33,055 nucleotides of DNA from UBA791 sp963602355 (GTDB lineage Bacteria; Cyanobacteriota; Vampirovibrionia; Gastranaerophilales; Gastranaerophilaceae), in assembly GCA_963602355.1 (NCBI GenBank), contig CAVCIU010000017.1, positions 1 to 33,055 on the forward strand, given 5' to 3'. A model generated the notes under the pieces. The model ran no database searches and was not told where the DNA came from. It saw only the letters and a list, made by a program, of their open reading frames with translations. Within the stretch, counting starts at the first letter, position 1. Each line of letters begins with the position of its first letter. The position numbers and the translations under genes were made by a program. Positions 22,677 to 31,202 of the stretch are shown piece by piece.

Positions 22677-23863
22677 GCAGCAATGTTTAATCTGTGAGGT
22701 TTGTGGTGTGGTTTATTAGGTTTGTTTGGCTTTTGAGATTTTTCAGGTTTTTCTGATTTGTCATTTTTTGTAGGACGTTGATTTTCTTTTGGTTTTAAAG
22801 CTGAAGTATCATAAGTCAAAGAACCTTTTGATTGTTCCTTCAAAGCGCCTTTTACAGCATTAGGATAATTATCAAGTTCAGGACTTAATTCACCATTATT
22901 GATTTTTTCAATAACTTCGTCCATATATTTTTGAGTATTTTCTTTCATTTCTGGGTGAGCTTCAACCCAATCGTGCAATGAAACATCACCACGAGTATGG
23001 TTACATTCACCACATTCTAACAAATAGTTTTCAACTCTATCTCTGCCACCATTTGCTTGAGGTTTTACGTGCTCAATTGTCCCTACAGACAGTTTTAATA
23101 ATCTTGCACCAACTTTGCTTGAAGGTTGTCCTGCATATTTTACAATAAATGCATCAGCACTATTTTTTGATGTTGGTAAACTGTTTGCCAAATTTTGAAG
23201 TTGTTTGTATTTTTCTTCATCTTCAATTTTTGATTTTGAATCTTTGATATCAGCAATCATTGATTTTCTGATATTCTTCATTGCTTCTTCTGTCTCAGTA
23301 GGCATTTTTGCATAATTTTCTGTTAATTGCGCAAACTTTTCGCCAATTTCTGGAGTAACAGATTTTGCAACTTCATTTATTTGAGCAAATGTCTTTAATT
23401 GACTTTCTTTGCAAGCTTTTATTGAACTAACTCTGTTTTCTTCCATAAAAGCTTTGAATGTACTTTTTGGATTTTCCTTTTCCCATGCTTCAAATTTATT
23501 AAAAGTACCTTTTTCAGGTTTGTGCATAAATTCTTCGTAAGGTTTAAGTGTGTTTACGTAATGTTGCGCAGAATCTTCTCTACCTAAATCTTTTTTTATT
23601 TTGTCCATATCGTTGTTAGTAAGCATTTTTGTACCACAACATGGGCAAGACACATGTCCGAAAGAACGAACTAAATCTTCTTTTTTACCAGTAAACGAAA
23701 TGTTATTGTATAACAAAGCCATCATTGTTGTCGGCTGAGGCAACTTTGGTCTTTGGATTGGATTTGTTAAAACATTAGTAACTGTTTGCTCTGCTTTTGG
23801 AGCTTGTTTTGTTTTTGCTAAACTTGAAAAATTTGGATTGAAATTAATTATTGGATTTATCAT
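22673..23863 (-). CDS. HNH-nuclease-like protein with N-terminal FTGK motif (2)
   Basis: 396 residues. A disordered N-terminus carries NNISFTGKKED (FTGK at 57-60), as in the protein at 9760-11388. CPCCG (73-77) offers one zinc half-site. A charged helical stretch of about 185 residues follows. The HNH core then reads VGTIEHVKPQANGGRDRVEN (catalytic-type Glu-His at 264-265, Asn 279) and LECGECNHTRGD (Cys284, Cys287, Asn288). In ordinary HNH proteins the first CxxC lies close to the His; here a long insert separates them. The tail is rich in Lys/Pro/Asn (KPNKPNKPHHKPH). DNA cleavage is inferred from motifs. No immunity gene is obvious and no classical signal peptide is seen. Confidence 0.8.
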   Translation of the reverse strand: MINPIINFNPNFSSLAKTKQAPKAEQTVTNVLTNPIQRPKLPQPTTMMALLYNNISFTGKKEDLVRSFGHVSCPCCGTKMLTNNDMDKIKKDLGREDSAQHYVNTLKPYEEFMHKPEKGTFNKFEAWEKENPKSTFKAFMEENRVSSIKACKESQLKTFAQINEVAKSVTPEIGEKFAQLTENYAKMPTETEEAMKNIRKSMIADIKDSKSKIEDEEKYKQLQNLANSLPTSKNSADAFIVKYAGQPSSKVGARLLKLSVGTIEHVKPQANGGRDRVENYLLECGECNHTRGDVSLHDWVEAHPEMKENTQKYMDEVIEKINNGELSPELDNYPNAVKGALKEQSKGSLTYDTSALKPKENQRPTKNDKSEKPEKSQKPNKPNKPHHKPHRLNIAA

Positions 23864-23922
23864 ACTGTTTTAAAGTCTGTAAAAAAATAACTTGCTATTT
23901 TTTCTCCAATTATTAACAAATA

Positions 23923-24963
23923 TTAATTCAATTTTTTCAAAACCTTCTCTAAAACACGTAATTTCTGCTTGTCTATACCTAAACCTGTCAAAAGCATTGA
24001 AGATTTTTCATTTGTTTTTTCATCTTCAATTCTATTTTCGTACAATTTTTCTGATAATTCATAACCGCTTATAGACGGAGATTTGATTAAAATTTTTGTA
24101 ATATCGTTGTAATCACAGAATTCTACGTTTTTGCAGTTATTTTTTAATTCTTTAATATTTTCTATTAATTCATCAATTTTCTTTCTGCCTTTTGAAGAAT
24201 TCAAATAGTTAATATTTTTTTCAATAGATGCCAAAAGTGGATAAGACGGAGACGTAGTATTAATCAACTCTAAAGCCTTATCACTATCTAAATTTGTATT
24301 GTTGTGTAAAAGCGCCGTAGGGTTTAAACCACCTGCAGTTTTATGCAAAGATTGAACAGTAAAATCTGCAATATTCACAGCACTTTGAGGCAATTTATCA
24401 GAAAATGGATAAAGTGCACCATGCGCTTCATCAACAATTAAATAAGTACCCGTTCTTTTACAGATTTCTTTGATTAAATTTATATCAGAAACAATCCCTT
24501 CATAAGTAGGAGACGTAACGATTATAGCTTTTGGATTGTGTTCAACCAAAAGATTTTTTATATAATCAATATTGATTGATTTAGGAACTCCAAACTCTTC
24601 ATCAATTTCAACTTCATAAAAAATCGGCATTGCACCAGCAAGTTTAACCGCATTTTTATGGCAAATATGACTATCCTTCCAAACTAAAACTTTATCATCT
24701 TTTTCAACACAAGTTAAAACAGAGGCAATAATTCCACTTGTAGAACCATTTGTTAAAAAGTGAGTTCGTTTCGTTTTGTAAATCTTACTTGCTTTTTCTT
24801 CCGCTTCTCTCAAAGCTTCTTGAGGATTGTGAGCATCAGTTTCTGAAATATCATATTTATAAAATTGTCTAAATTTTGATAAAATAAAAAATTTTTGATT
24901 ATGAGAAGGAGTTGTAAATAAGTTTATAAAATTTTTCTTCTTTAATAATTTAAGTAAACTCAT
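23923..24963 (-). CDS. PLP-dependent Orn/Lys/Arg decarboxylase-like protein, short form
   Basis: Fold-type-I PLP enzyme of the basic-amino-acid decarboxylase family. HFLTNGSTSGIIAS binds the cofactor phosphate, DEAHGALYPF holds the pyridine-contacting Asp, and SLHKTAGGLNPTALL contains the Schiff-base Lys. 346 residues is well short of the 470-plus of full Orn/Lys/Arg decarboxylases, because most of the C-terminal domain is missing; the catalytic core is complete. Substrate is unknown, and the enzyme could make a polyamine precursor. Its start overlaps the preceding small membrane gene, so it is the last gene of the flagellar operon. A short aminotransferase-like role cannot be excluded. Confidence 0.8.
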   Translation of the reverse strand: MSLLKLLKKKNFINLFTTPSHNQKFFILSKFRQFYKYDISETDAHNPQEALREAEEKASKIYKTKRTHFLTNGSTSGIIASVLTCVEKDDKVLVWKDSHICHKNAVKLAGAMPIFYEVEIDEEFGVPKSINIDYIKNLLVEHNPKAIIVTSPTYEGIVSDINLIKEICKRTGTYLIVDEAHGALYPFSDKLPQSAVNIADFTVQSLHKTAGGLNPTALLHNNTNLDSDKALELINTTSPSYPLLASIEKNINYLNSSKGRKKIDELIENIKELKNNCKNVEFCDYNDITKILIKSPSISGYELSEKLYENRIEDEKTNEKSSMLLTGLGIDKQKLRVLEKVLKKLN

Positions 24964-25346
24964 TTTTCGTCATTCTCCAAATCAACTTTTAAAGGCATAT
25001 CGTCAGCGATAGCATTTGGTGCTGCCATTCTGGCATTCTGTGCGGCTTGTGCAGCTTGGTTAGCCGCATCTTTTAAGAATTTATCAAGCATTTCTTTACT
25101 TTCTTGTTCCGCTTTGCTTTTGCTTGGCTTATCCAAAATATAACCAACTACATAACCTAACAAACCAATAATAATACAATATGGTACAATTTCTATCAAT
25201 GTTTGTGTTACAGCCTCGTAAGTCATGCCACCATTGATTGCCATATGACAAGCACTATAAATCAGCCATGCTATACAAAATAGCAATAGCCCGAAAAATA
25301 TTCTGTGATTTAATCTTGTAGGTTTGTTTTTATCTTTTTTTGCCAT
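24960..25346 (-). CDS. Small two-helix membrane protein in the flagellar operon
   Basis: Not recognised. 128 residues: a basic N-terminus (KKDKNKPTRLNHR), transmembrane helices at about 16-37 (FFGLLLFCIAWLIYSACHMA) and 48-70 (IVPYCIIIGLLGYVVGYIL), then a cytoplasmic, Ala/Gln-rich amphipathic helix (NQAAQAAQNARMAA) and an acidic end. It begins one base after the stop of the PilZ gene (TAA-A-ATG) and ends overlapping the next gene, so it is tightly coupled in the operon. A role in motility is suggested only by position. Confidence 0.7.
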   Translation of the reverse strand: MAKKDKNKPTRLNHRIFFGLLLFCIAWLIYSACHMAINGGMTYEAVTQTLIEIVPYCIIIGLLGYVVGYILDKPSKSKAEQESKEMLDKFLKDAANQAAQAAQNARMAAPNAIADDMPLKVDLENDEK

Positions 25347-25347
25347 T

Positions 25348-25938
25348 TTATTTATTCAAAAGTTCCATATTTTTCTTCATACAATATTGAATTAATGTCA
25401 TCTTATCAATATTGTTCAAGATTAAGAATTTACCAGATAGAACATACATACCGTCATCAAGTTTTTCAATTCTTATAAGTTGAATTTTGCAAGTAATAGT
25501 TTGTTCATCAGATAAAACGATATCAACATTATATTCAGTTTCGATATTAATGTGTTCTTTTGATTTGAATTTCAAACCACCAGCAGACAAGTCAATTGTT
25601 TGAATATCATATGAAACATCATCTCTATATAATTTTGTATCTTGTAAGAAGGTAATACGAGTGAATTTTCTTCTTTGTAAAAATCTATGTTTTACTGGGT
25701 TTGCAATTGTAAGAATATTATTTTCCATATCAGAAGTATATGATTCAAAATACAACATACCGTTTTCTGTTTGAGAGAAAAATTCGCAAATGTGGTTAAC
25801 TTCAATCCCTCTTGTTGGGTAATTAACTTTCATTTGAAAACCTTTTTCATCGACACTGATAACTTTACCTTTGTTAGTAAGTTTAAAGTCTTTTGGAACG
25901 ATTAAAACATCTTGGTCTACTTTTACAAGTTCTCTCAT
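25348..25938 (-). CDS. PilZ-domain c-di-GMP receptor (YcgR-like)
   Basis: 196 residues. The N-terminal half resembles the YcgR N-domain (strand-rich, IVPKDFKLTNKGKVISVDEK). The C-terminal PilZ domain has the c-di-GMP motif as RRKFTRITF (RxxxR, about 110) and DLSAGGLKF (D/NxSxxG, about 136-144). Such proteins bind c-di-GMP and slow or steer the flagellar motor. It lies 28 nt behind flhA with AAAGGA about 10 bases before the ATG, so it is expressed with the export genes. Effector partner unknown. Confidence 0.88.
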   Translation of the reverse strand: MRELVKVDQDVLIVPKDFKLTNKGKVISVDEKGFQMKVNYPTRGIEVNHICEFFSQTENGMLYFESYTSDMENNILTIANPVKHRFLQRRKFTRITFLQDTKLYRDDVSYDIQTIDLSAGGLKFKSKEHINIETEYNVDIVLSDEQTITCKIQLIRIEKLDDGMYVLSGKFLILNNIDKMTLIQYCMKKNMELLNK

Positions 25939-25966
25939 TTATATAATATCCTTTCTAAATTTTAAG

Positions 25967-28069
25967 TTAATGGTTAATTACAACTTTTACTGTTCCGACA
26001 GATTTTGCCTTTACATTTGTACTGATTTCATTATACCCCATAATTGAAATTTGTGGGTAAGTTCTTTCAATCAATCTTCTAAACGCAAGTCTTATCGGTG
26101 AAGAACAAAGAATTACAGGTTGTTCACCTGTTTTTGTAATTGCAGTTTGAAGCTCTGTATTCAAACTATCTATCAATCTTCTTGTAAAGTCTGGGTCAAG
26201 AGTTAAACTTTGACCGTCAGGACTTACACCTTTTGCAATTGTATTTTCAACATCTGGAGATAACGTAATTGCCATTAATTCTCCTGTGCTTGCAAGATTT
26301 TGTTTGCAAATACTTCTTGCTAAAGCTTGTCTTACTTGTTCTGTCAAATAATCTGGATTTTGACTTATTCTGTATTGAATACTGATTGTTTCTAAAATAG
26401 ATTTCAAATCTCTTACAGGAACACGTTCTCTCAATAAGTTTTGCATAACAACTTGTATTGTAGAGATTGGAATATCTTTTGTAACGTCGTTAACGTAATC
26501 ATCTGAAACTTCGTTTTTAAGATTGTTAATAAGTTGTTGTACAGCATCTCTTGAAAGAATTTCCGAAGCATTCTTCTTGATAATTTCAGTCAAGTGAGTT
26601 GATACAACGGCAGAAGGGCTAACTACTGTATAACCATTTGCCTCTGCATAATCCTTGTCTTTTTCATCAATCCAAAGAGCTGGTAAACCAAACGCAGGTT
26701 CAATTGCACTGATACCAACAATGTTTGGATTATCCGGAAGACCAGAAGAGTTCATTGCCAAGCTCTTATCTGGATAAACTTCACCAGATTCAATACCAAC
26801 ACCTTTTAATTTAATTTGATAAGTATTTGGAGCAAGTTGAAGATTATCTCTAACTCTGATTGAAGGTAGAACAATACCTAAATCCAGCGCTGTTTGACGT
26901 CTGATTTGTGCAATACGTTCTAGCAAGTCTCCGCCCATATCAACGTTTAAAAGTGGAACTAATCTATAACCAACTTCAATACCAATATCCTCAACATTAA
27001 GAAGTTCCATAACACTTTCTTTTGAAGCTTTTTTATTACGTTTATTAGAAGCTTTTTTAGCTTTTTCTGCTTTTTCAGCTTCTTCCTTAGCTGCTTGTTC
27101 TTTTTTCTTAGTATCTTCATATTTATAATAAGCTACAATACCAGAGCAAGCACCGATTGCCATAAACGGAATTGTTGGTAACCCTGGAACCAAGCCTAAT
27201 AATACCAATAGACCACAAATTACACCTAAAACTCTAGGGTCAGAAAATAATTCTTTTGTGATATCAGAAGATAATGATGAATCTTGACCGCCCGCACGAG
27301 ATACAATCAAACCTGTTGATAATGAAATAATCAAGGCTGGTAATTGAGAAATCAAACCATCACCAATTGTCAAAATAGTATAAGTTTGAGCAGCTGTCAT
27401 AGGGTTCATTTTTAACATTGCCATACCGATAATCAAACCGCCGACAATGTTAATAACAGTGATAATGATGCCCGCCATAGCATCACCTTTTACGAACTTA
27501 GAAGCACCGTCCATAGTACCGTAGAAATCCATTTCTCTTTCTAAATCACGTCTTCTTTTCTTAGCTTCGTCTTCACTGATTAAGCCCGAATTCAAATCGG
27601 CATCAATACTTAATTGTTTACCAGGTAAAGAATCCAATGTAAATCTGGCTGATACTTCAGAAATTCTGGTAGCACCACCTGTGATTACCATAAAGTTTAC
27701 TAAAACCAGAATTACGAAGATTACGGCACCTACAACGTAGTTACCACCAACTACGAATTCCCCGAACGCATTAATAACGTTACCGGCTTCACCGTACAAT
27801 AAAATTAATCTTGTTGTTGAAATGTTCAAACCTAGTCTGAACAATGTCGCAATCAAAAGAATTGTTGGAAAACTTGAAAAATCCAACGGTTCTTTCGTAT
27901 ACAAACAAGTTAACATGATAATCAAAGCAAATGCTAAATTAAGAGTTAACAAAATATCCAAAAGGATTGGAGGTAATGGCAAAATCATCATGCCAACGAT
28001 AACTACAAGCATAATTGCAAGTACGATATCATTGTTTTTTAATAAATCTGCTATCTTAGCTACATTCAT
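25967..28069 (-). CDS. flhA: Flagellar export gate protein FlhA
   Basis: Proton-coupled export-gate subunit. About eight transmembrane helices fill residues 1-310. The family signature is present as RFTLDSLPGKQLSIDADLNSG. The large cytoplasmic domain (about 345-700) forms the docking ring for export substrates. A Lys/Glu/Ala-rich linker (KKKEQAAKEEAEKAEKAKKA) joins the two. 700 residues, normal. AGGAGAAGG ends about nine bases before the ATG. It follows flhB by 18 nt. Confidence 0.98.
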   Translation of the reverse strand: MNVAKIADLLKNNDIVLAIMLVVIVGMMILPLPPILLDILLTLNLAFALIIMLTCLYTKEPLDFSSFPTILLIATLFRLGLNISTTRLILLYGEAGNVINAFGEFVVGGNYVVGAVIFVILVLVNFMVITGGATRISEVSARFTLDSLPGKQLSIDADLNSGLISEDEAKKRRRDLEREMDFYGTMDGASKFVKGDAMAGIIITVINIVGGLIIGMAMLKMNPMTAAQTYTILTIGDGLISQLPALIISLSTGLIVSRAGGQDSSLSSDITKELFSDPRVLGVICGLLVLLGLVPGLPTIPFMAIGACSGIVAYYKYEDTKKKEQAAKEEAEKAEKAKKASNKRNKKASKESVMELLNVEDIGIEVGYRLVPLLNVDMGGDLLERIAQIRRQTALDLGIVLPSIRVRDNLQLAPNTYQIKLKGVGIESGEVYPDKSLAMNSSGLPDNPNIVGISAIEPAFGLPALWIDEKDKDYAEANGYTVVSPSAVVSTHLTEIIKKNASEILSRDAVQQLINNLKNEVSDDYVNDVTKDIPISTIQVVMQNLLRERVPVRDLKSILETISIQYRISQNPDYLTEQVRQALARSICKQNLASTGELMAITLSPDVENTIAKGVSPDGQSLTLDPDFTRRLIDSLNTELQTAITKTGEQPVILCSSPIRLAFRRLIERTYPQISIMGYNEISTNVKAKSVGTVKVVINH

Positions 28070-28087
28070 TAAATTTTACCTTCTCCT

Positions 28088-29167
28088 TTATTTTGTCTGT
28101 TTGTTTCTGAATACCATTGCCAAGATTTCTGCTACCGCAACAAACATATCTGACGGTATTATACCATCAATCGGTACCAAATTGTACAAGGCTCTCGCAA
28201 CGGCTCTGTTTTCTACGATTGGAACTTTGTTATTTTCCGCAATTTCTCTTATCTTAAATGCAACAAAATCAACACCCTTAGCCACAACAATCGGCGCTGG
28301 AGCAATCGATTTATCATATTTTAAAGCAACTGCATAGTGAGTTGGGTTTGTTACAACAACATCGGCAGTCGGAACAGCTGACATCATTTTTTGTTGTAAT
28401 AATTTCATACCAGCTGATCTAATTCTTGCTTTAATTTTAGGATCCCCGTCAATATCCTTCATTTCATCTTTGACTTCTTGTTTTGTCATTTTTAATGATT
28501 TTTCGTATTCGTAATTTTGATAAAATCTATCAAAAATACCGATAATAAGCATCGCAATACACATATCAATAATCATTTGAGTAAGAATTGAACCAATTAC
28601 GGCAAAACCTGTTTGCACATCAGCACCCAAAATTCCGTACAATTCATCTAGTCTTGATTTTACAACACAAAAACCTGTAAAACCTACTATTGTAAGCTTT
28701 AACAATGATTTTGCAAATTCTACCATTTTTTTAGTATCAAAAATGTTGAATAATTTTTTTGCACCGTCAATGGCTTTTTTAGGCGAAATATTTTCAAATT
28801 TTGGTTTAATTTTATCTATTGCAAAAACCTTACCAACTTGTGCTCTAATAACAACGATACCAACAATAAACAACGCTAAGAATAGTGGTAATAAAATTTC
28901 ACCGCAAGCTCTTGCGTATGGCGCAAAGATTGCAATAATATCGTCAGAACTTATTTGAGACGGATTAAGGTGAGTAAATGCCATAACCATAGTAACTCTG
29001 AATTTATCCAGAATATAACCAGAAAGCATACTAATAAGAGCAACACCAGTTGTTAGGATTAATGCAGATGATAAATCCCTACTGTTAACTATGTTACCTT
29101 TTTTGCGTTCCTTCTCTCGTCTACGAGGGGTCGCTTTTTCGGTTCTTTCTGCTCCGTCGTTAGCCAT
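28088..29167 (-). CDS. flhB: Flagellar export switch protein FlhB
   Basis: Switches export from rod/hook to filament substrates. Four membrane helices lie at about 30-220. The autocleavage site NPTH (Asn274-Pro275) is intact in VVVTNPTHYAVALKYD, followed by the cytoplasmic FlhB-C domain ending about residue 359. The N-terminus is basic (EKATPRRREKERKKG), as usual. AGGAGAGG lies 11 bases before ATG 29167. It is between fliR and flhA in the common export order. Confidence 0.98.
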   Translation of the reverse strand: MANDGAERTEKATPRRREKERKKGNIVNSRDLSSALILTTGVALISMLSGYILDKFRVTMVMAFTHLNPSQISSDDIIAIFAPYARACGEILLPLFLALFIVGIVVIRAQVGKVFAIDKIKPKFENISPKKAIDGAKKLFNIFDTKKMVEFAKSLLKLTIVGFTGFCVVKSRLDELYGILGADVQTGFAVIGSILTQMIIDMCIAMLIIGIFDRFYQNYEYEKSLKMTKQEVKDEMKDIDGDPKIKARIRSAGMKLLQQKMMSAVPTADVVVTNPTHYAVALKYDKSIAPAPIVVAKGVDFVAFKIREIAENNKVPIVENRAVARALYNLVPIDGIIPSDMFVAVAEILAMVFRNKQTK

Positions 29168-29185
29168 TAGTTTTTACAACCTCTC

Positions 29186-29968
29186 CTAAAATAGTACCGA
29201 TACTGCTGTTAGTGTTTTTTCTAATACCACCGCTATATATTCTGCCATTGGTCTAAAGAATGCTAGACACAATAGCAAACCGATATATATTTTTAATGGC
29301 ATTGCCACCATAAATACGTTCATTTGTGGCATCATTTTTGAAACAAATCCTAAAAGTACATCACTAATTAACAACACCCCGAAAATTGGTAATGCTAATC
29401 CGATTGCGACATTGAACATTTGTCCCATTAAATACACACATTCTTGAACAATCTGTCCGTTGATAAAAAATCCATATCCAACTGGAACACTTGTAAAACT
29501 GTTATACACAGCTAAAAATAACCATTGGTGCGCATTTAATGAAATAAATACCATTGATGCAAGTAATGTATAAGCTTGAGTAATAACCGGTGATGTTGAC
29601 CCTGTTGCTGGGTTTAAGGCTTGTGATACAGATAGAGACATTTGTATCGCAAACATATTTGCTGCCATATCAACAGCTATGAAAATCAAGTTTGTACAAA
29701 AACCTATTAAATATCCAATAAAAAATTCTTTTAATAAAATCACAAATAATTCTGGCATAACCGTAGGCATAACGAAATTGCTTGTTGCGTGTACAAACGG
29801 GAACATAATAAATGCAATCATTGCACAAAGCCAAATTTTTACTTGATACGGAATTGGATAAGTTGAGAATAAAGGCGCAGAAGCAAGCAATCCACTAATT
29901 CTAGTGAATACAGCAATAAATAAAATTATTTTTACTGGTGTGAATATTGCTAGTAAGCTTGTATCCAT
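29186..29968 (-). CDS. fliR: Flagellar export gate protein FliR
   Basis: Part of the FliPQR core pore of the type III export apparatus. 260 residues with about six hydrophobic segments. Typical stretches are FTRISGLLASAPLFSTYPIP, the GYLIGFCTNLIFIAVDMAAN block, and QMSLSVSQALNPATGSTSPV. AGGA lies 11 bases before ATG 29968, and fliQ ends 13 nt upstream. Confidence 0.97.
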   Translation of the reverse strand: MDTSLLAIFTPVKIILFIAVFTRISGLLASAPLFSTYPIPYQVKIWLCAMIAFIMFPFVHATSNFVMPTVMPELFVILLKEFFIGYLIGFCTNLIFIAVDMAANMFAIQMSLSVSQALNPATGSTSPVITQAYTLLASMVFISLNAHQWLFLAVYNSFTSVPVGYGFFINGQIVQECVYLMGQMFNVAIGLALPIFGVLLISDVLLGFVSKMMPQMNVFMVAMPLKIYIGLLLCLAFFRPMAEYIAVVLEKTLTAVSVLF

Positions 29969-29981
29969 TTATTTCTTAATC

Positions 29982-30248
29982 CTATCCCCTTATTAATTCC
30001 GGTATCATATCGTAAAATTCGTTAATTGAAGTAACAAACATACCTGTTAGCCAAGGTAACATTACAATCAATGCTAGAATACAGATGATAATTTTTGGAA
30101 CGAATGTAAGTGTTGATTCTTGAATTTGTGTTACTGTTTGGAAAATACTGATTATCAAACCGACAACCATACCAACTATTAAAACTGGTGATACCATTTC
30201 CAAAGTTATAACAAATGTTTTTTGTAATAAGTTTATGATTATATCCAT
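29982..30248 (-). CDS. fliQ: Flagellar export gate protein FliQ
   Basis: Small core-pore subunit. 88 residues with two long hydrophobic helices (about 15-42 and 52-75) and the family VGLIISIFQTVTQIQESTLT followed by FVPKI. The fliP stop is 10 nt upstream; AGGGAT precedes the ATG. Normal length. Confidence 0.97.
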   Translation of the reverse strand: MDIIINLLQKTFVITLEMVSPVLIVGMVVGLIISIFQTVTQIQESTLTFVPKIIICILALIVMLPWLTGMFVTSINEFYDMIPELIRG

Positions 30249-30258
30249 ATTTTTATCC

Positions 30259-31023
30259 CTAATGTATTATTGTGAAACCTTCGACTAATGATTTTACGAT
30301 TAGATACCAACCGTCAATCATTACAAACATAATAAGTTTAAATGGAAGTGCAATCATTGTTGGAGGCAAGAACATCATACCCATTGCAACAAGTACACTT
30401 GAAATTACAATATCGATTACTAAAAATGGTAAGTAAATTACAAAACCAATTTTGAAAGCTGTTTTTAATTCGCTCAAAATAAACGAAGGAATTAAAACAT
30501 AAGTTGGAACATCGTCCATATTCTTTGGTTTTTCAATTTTAGCCATTTTTACGAATAATGCTAATTCTTTTTCATCAGTTTGTGAAAACATAAAATCTCT
30601 AACAGGAACAAGTGCTTTATCAAGCGCAGCCTGTTGAGTAATTTGGTTTTTCATATATGGTTGAATTGCAGTGTCGTTAATCTTATTCAAAGTTGGAGAC
30701 ATTACAAAGAAAGTTAAAATAAGCGCTAAACTTATTAAAACTTGGTTTGGAGGTAAAGACCCAACCCCAATTGCTTGTCTTGTAATGGCTAGAACGATAA
30801 CAATTCTGACAAAAGCAGTTGTCATAATAAAAATACTAGGTGCCAAAGTTAAAATTGTTAACCATATAAGAATTTGAACACCGTTAGAAAAATCTTGAGG
30901 TGTTTGTGCCGTTTGCATTCCGATATTAATATTTGGAAAACTTAATGCTGCATGTGCTTGCGGTACAAAACCAAGTATAGACAAGCATAGTAGCATTATT
31001 TTGTTTGCTATATTTTTTTTCAT
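30259..31023 (-). CDS. fliP: Flagellar export gate protein FliP
   Basis: Core-pore subunit. From ATG 31023 the protein is about 254 residues with a signal peptide (NKIMLLCLSILGFVPQAHA) and the family stretches TTAFVRIVIVLAITRQAIG, LPPNQVLISLALILTFFVM, and the near-C-terminal YLPFLVIDIVISSVLVAMGM then FLPPTMIALPFKL. An upstream in-frame start at 31125 is rejected: it adds a non-family N-terminus and lies in the terminator-promoter region, whereas AGGTAG lies seven bases before ATG 31023. First gene of the export operon; fliO is not upstream. Confidence 0.97.
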   Translation of the reverse strand: MKKNIANKIMLLCLSILGFVPQAHAALSFPNINIGMQTAQTPQDFSNGVQILIWLTILTLAPSIFIMTTAFVRIVIVLAITRQAIGVGSLPPNQVLISLALILTFFVMSPTLNKINDTAIQPYMKNQITQQAALDKALVPVRDFMFSQTDEKELALFVKMAKIEKPKNMDDVPTYVLIPSFILSELKTAFKIGFVIYLPFLVIDIVISSVLVAMGMMFLPPTMIALPFKLIMFVMIDGWYLIVKSLVEGFTIIH

Positions 31024-31065
31024 TTTTATTCTACCTACGATTTGTGATATATTTCCCCACAGATA

Positions 31066-31071
31066 TTTTAC
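31066..31071 (-). promoter_or_regulatory. Probable -10 of the flagellar operon
   Basis: TAAAAT (minus strand, about 31071-31066) lies in the only gap between the rpmA terminator and fliP. No convincing -35, sigma-28 or sigma-54 element is visible, so the assignment is tentative. The leader would be about 35 nt. Confidence 0.3.
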
Positions 31072-31113
31072 ACTATATCCAAAATCTAGGCTAATTCTTA
31101 ACTTATCGCAACA

Positions 31114-31144
31114 AAAAAGAGTCAAATGTTATTTGACTCTTTTT
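31114..31144. terminator. Bidirectional terminator between rpmA and fliP
   Basis: AGAGTCAAAT (31118-31127) pairs perfectly with ATTTGACTCT (31131-31140) around GTT, extended by A/T pairs to 31114 and 31144. The minus-strand tail is T-rich, so it ends the rplU-rpmA message and separates it from the flagellar operon. Confidence 0.85.
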
Positions 31145-31202
31145 AAAAATTATCTGCACGTTGAACAAGTATGTCCAACCTGCTTGTTTGTAGTGTCGCC
31201 TA

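Noticed and set aside
27822..28337. 171-codon open frame on the plus strand
   Set aside because: Antisense to flhA and flhB, which are certain; hydrophobic pattern mirrors the membrane segments on the other strand.
31024..31113. Sigma-28 or sigma-54 promoter for the flagellar operon
   Set aside because: No TAAA-N15-GCCGATAA or TGGCAC-N5-TTGCA match; only a weak sigma-70 -10.
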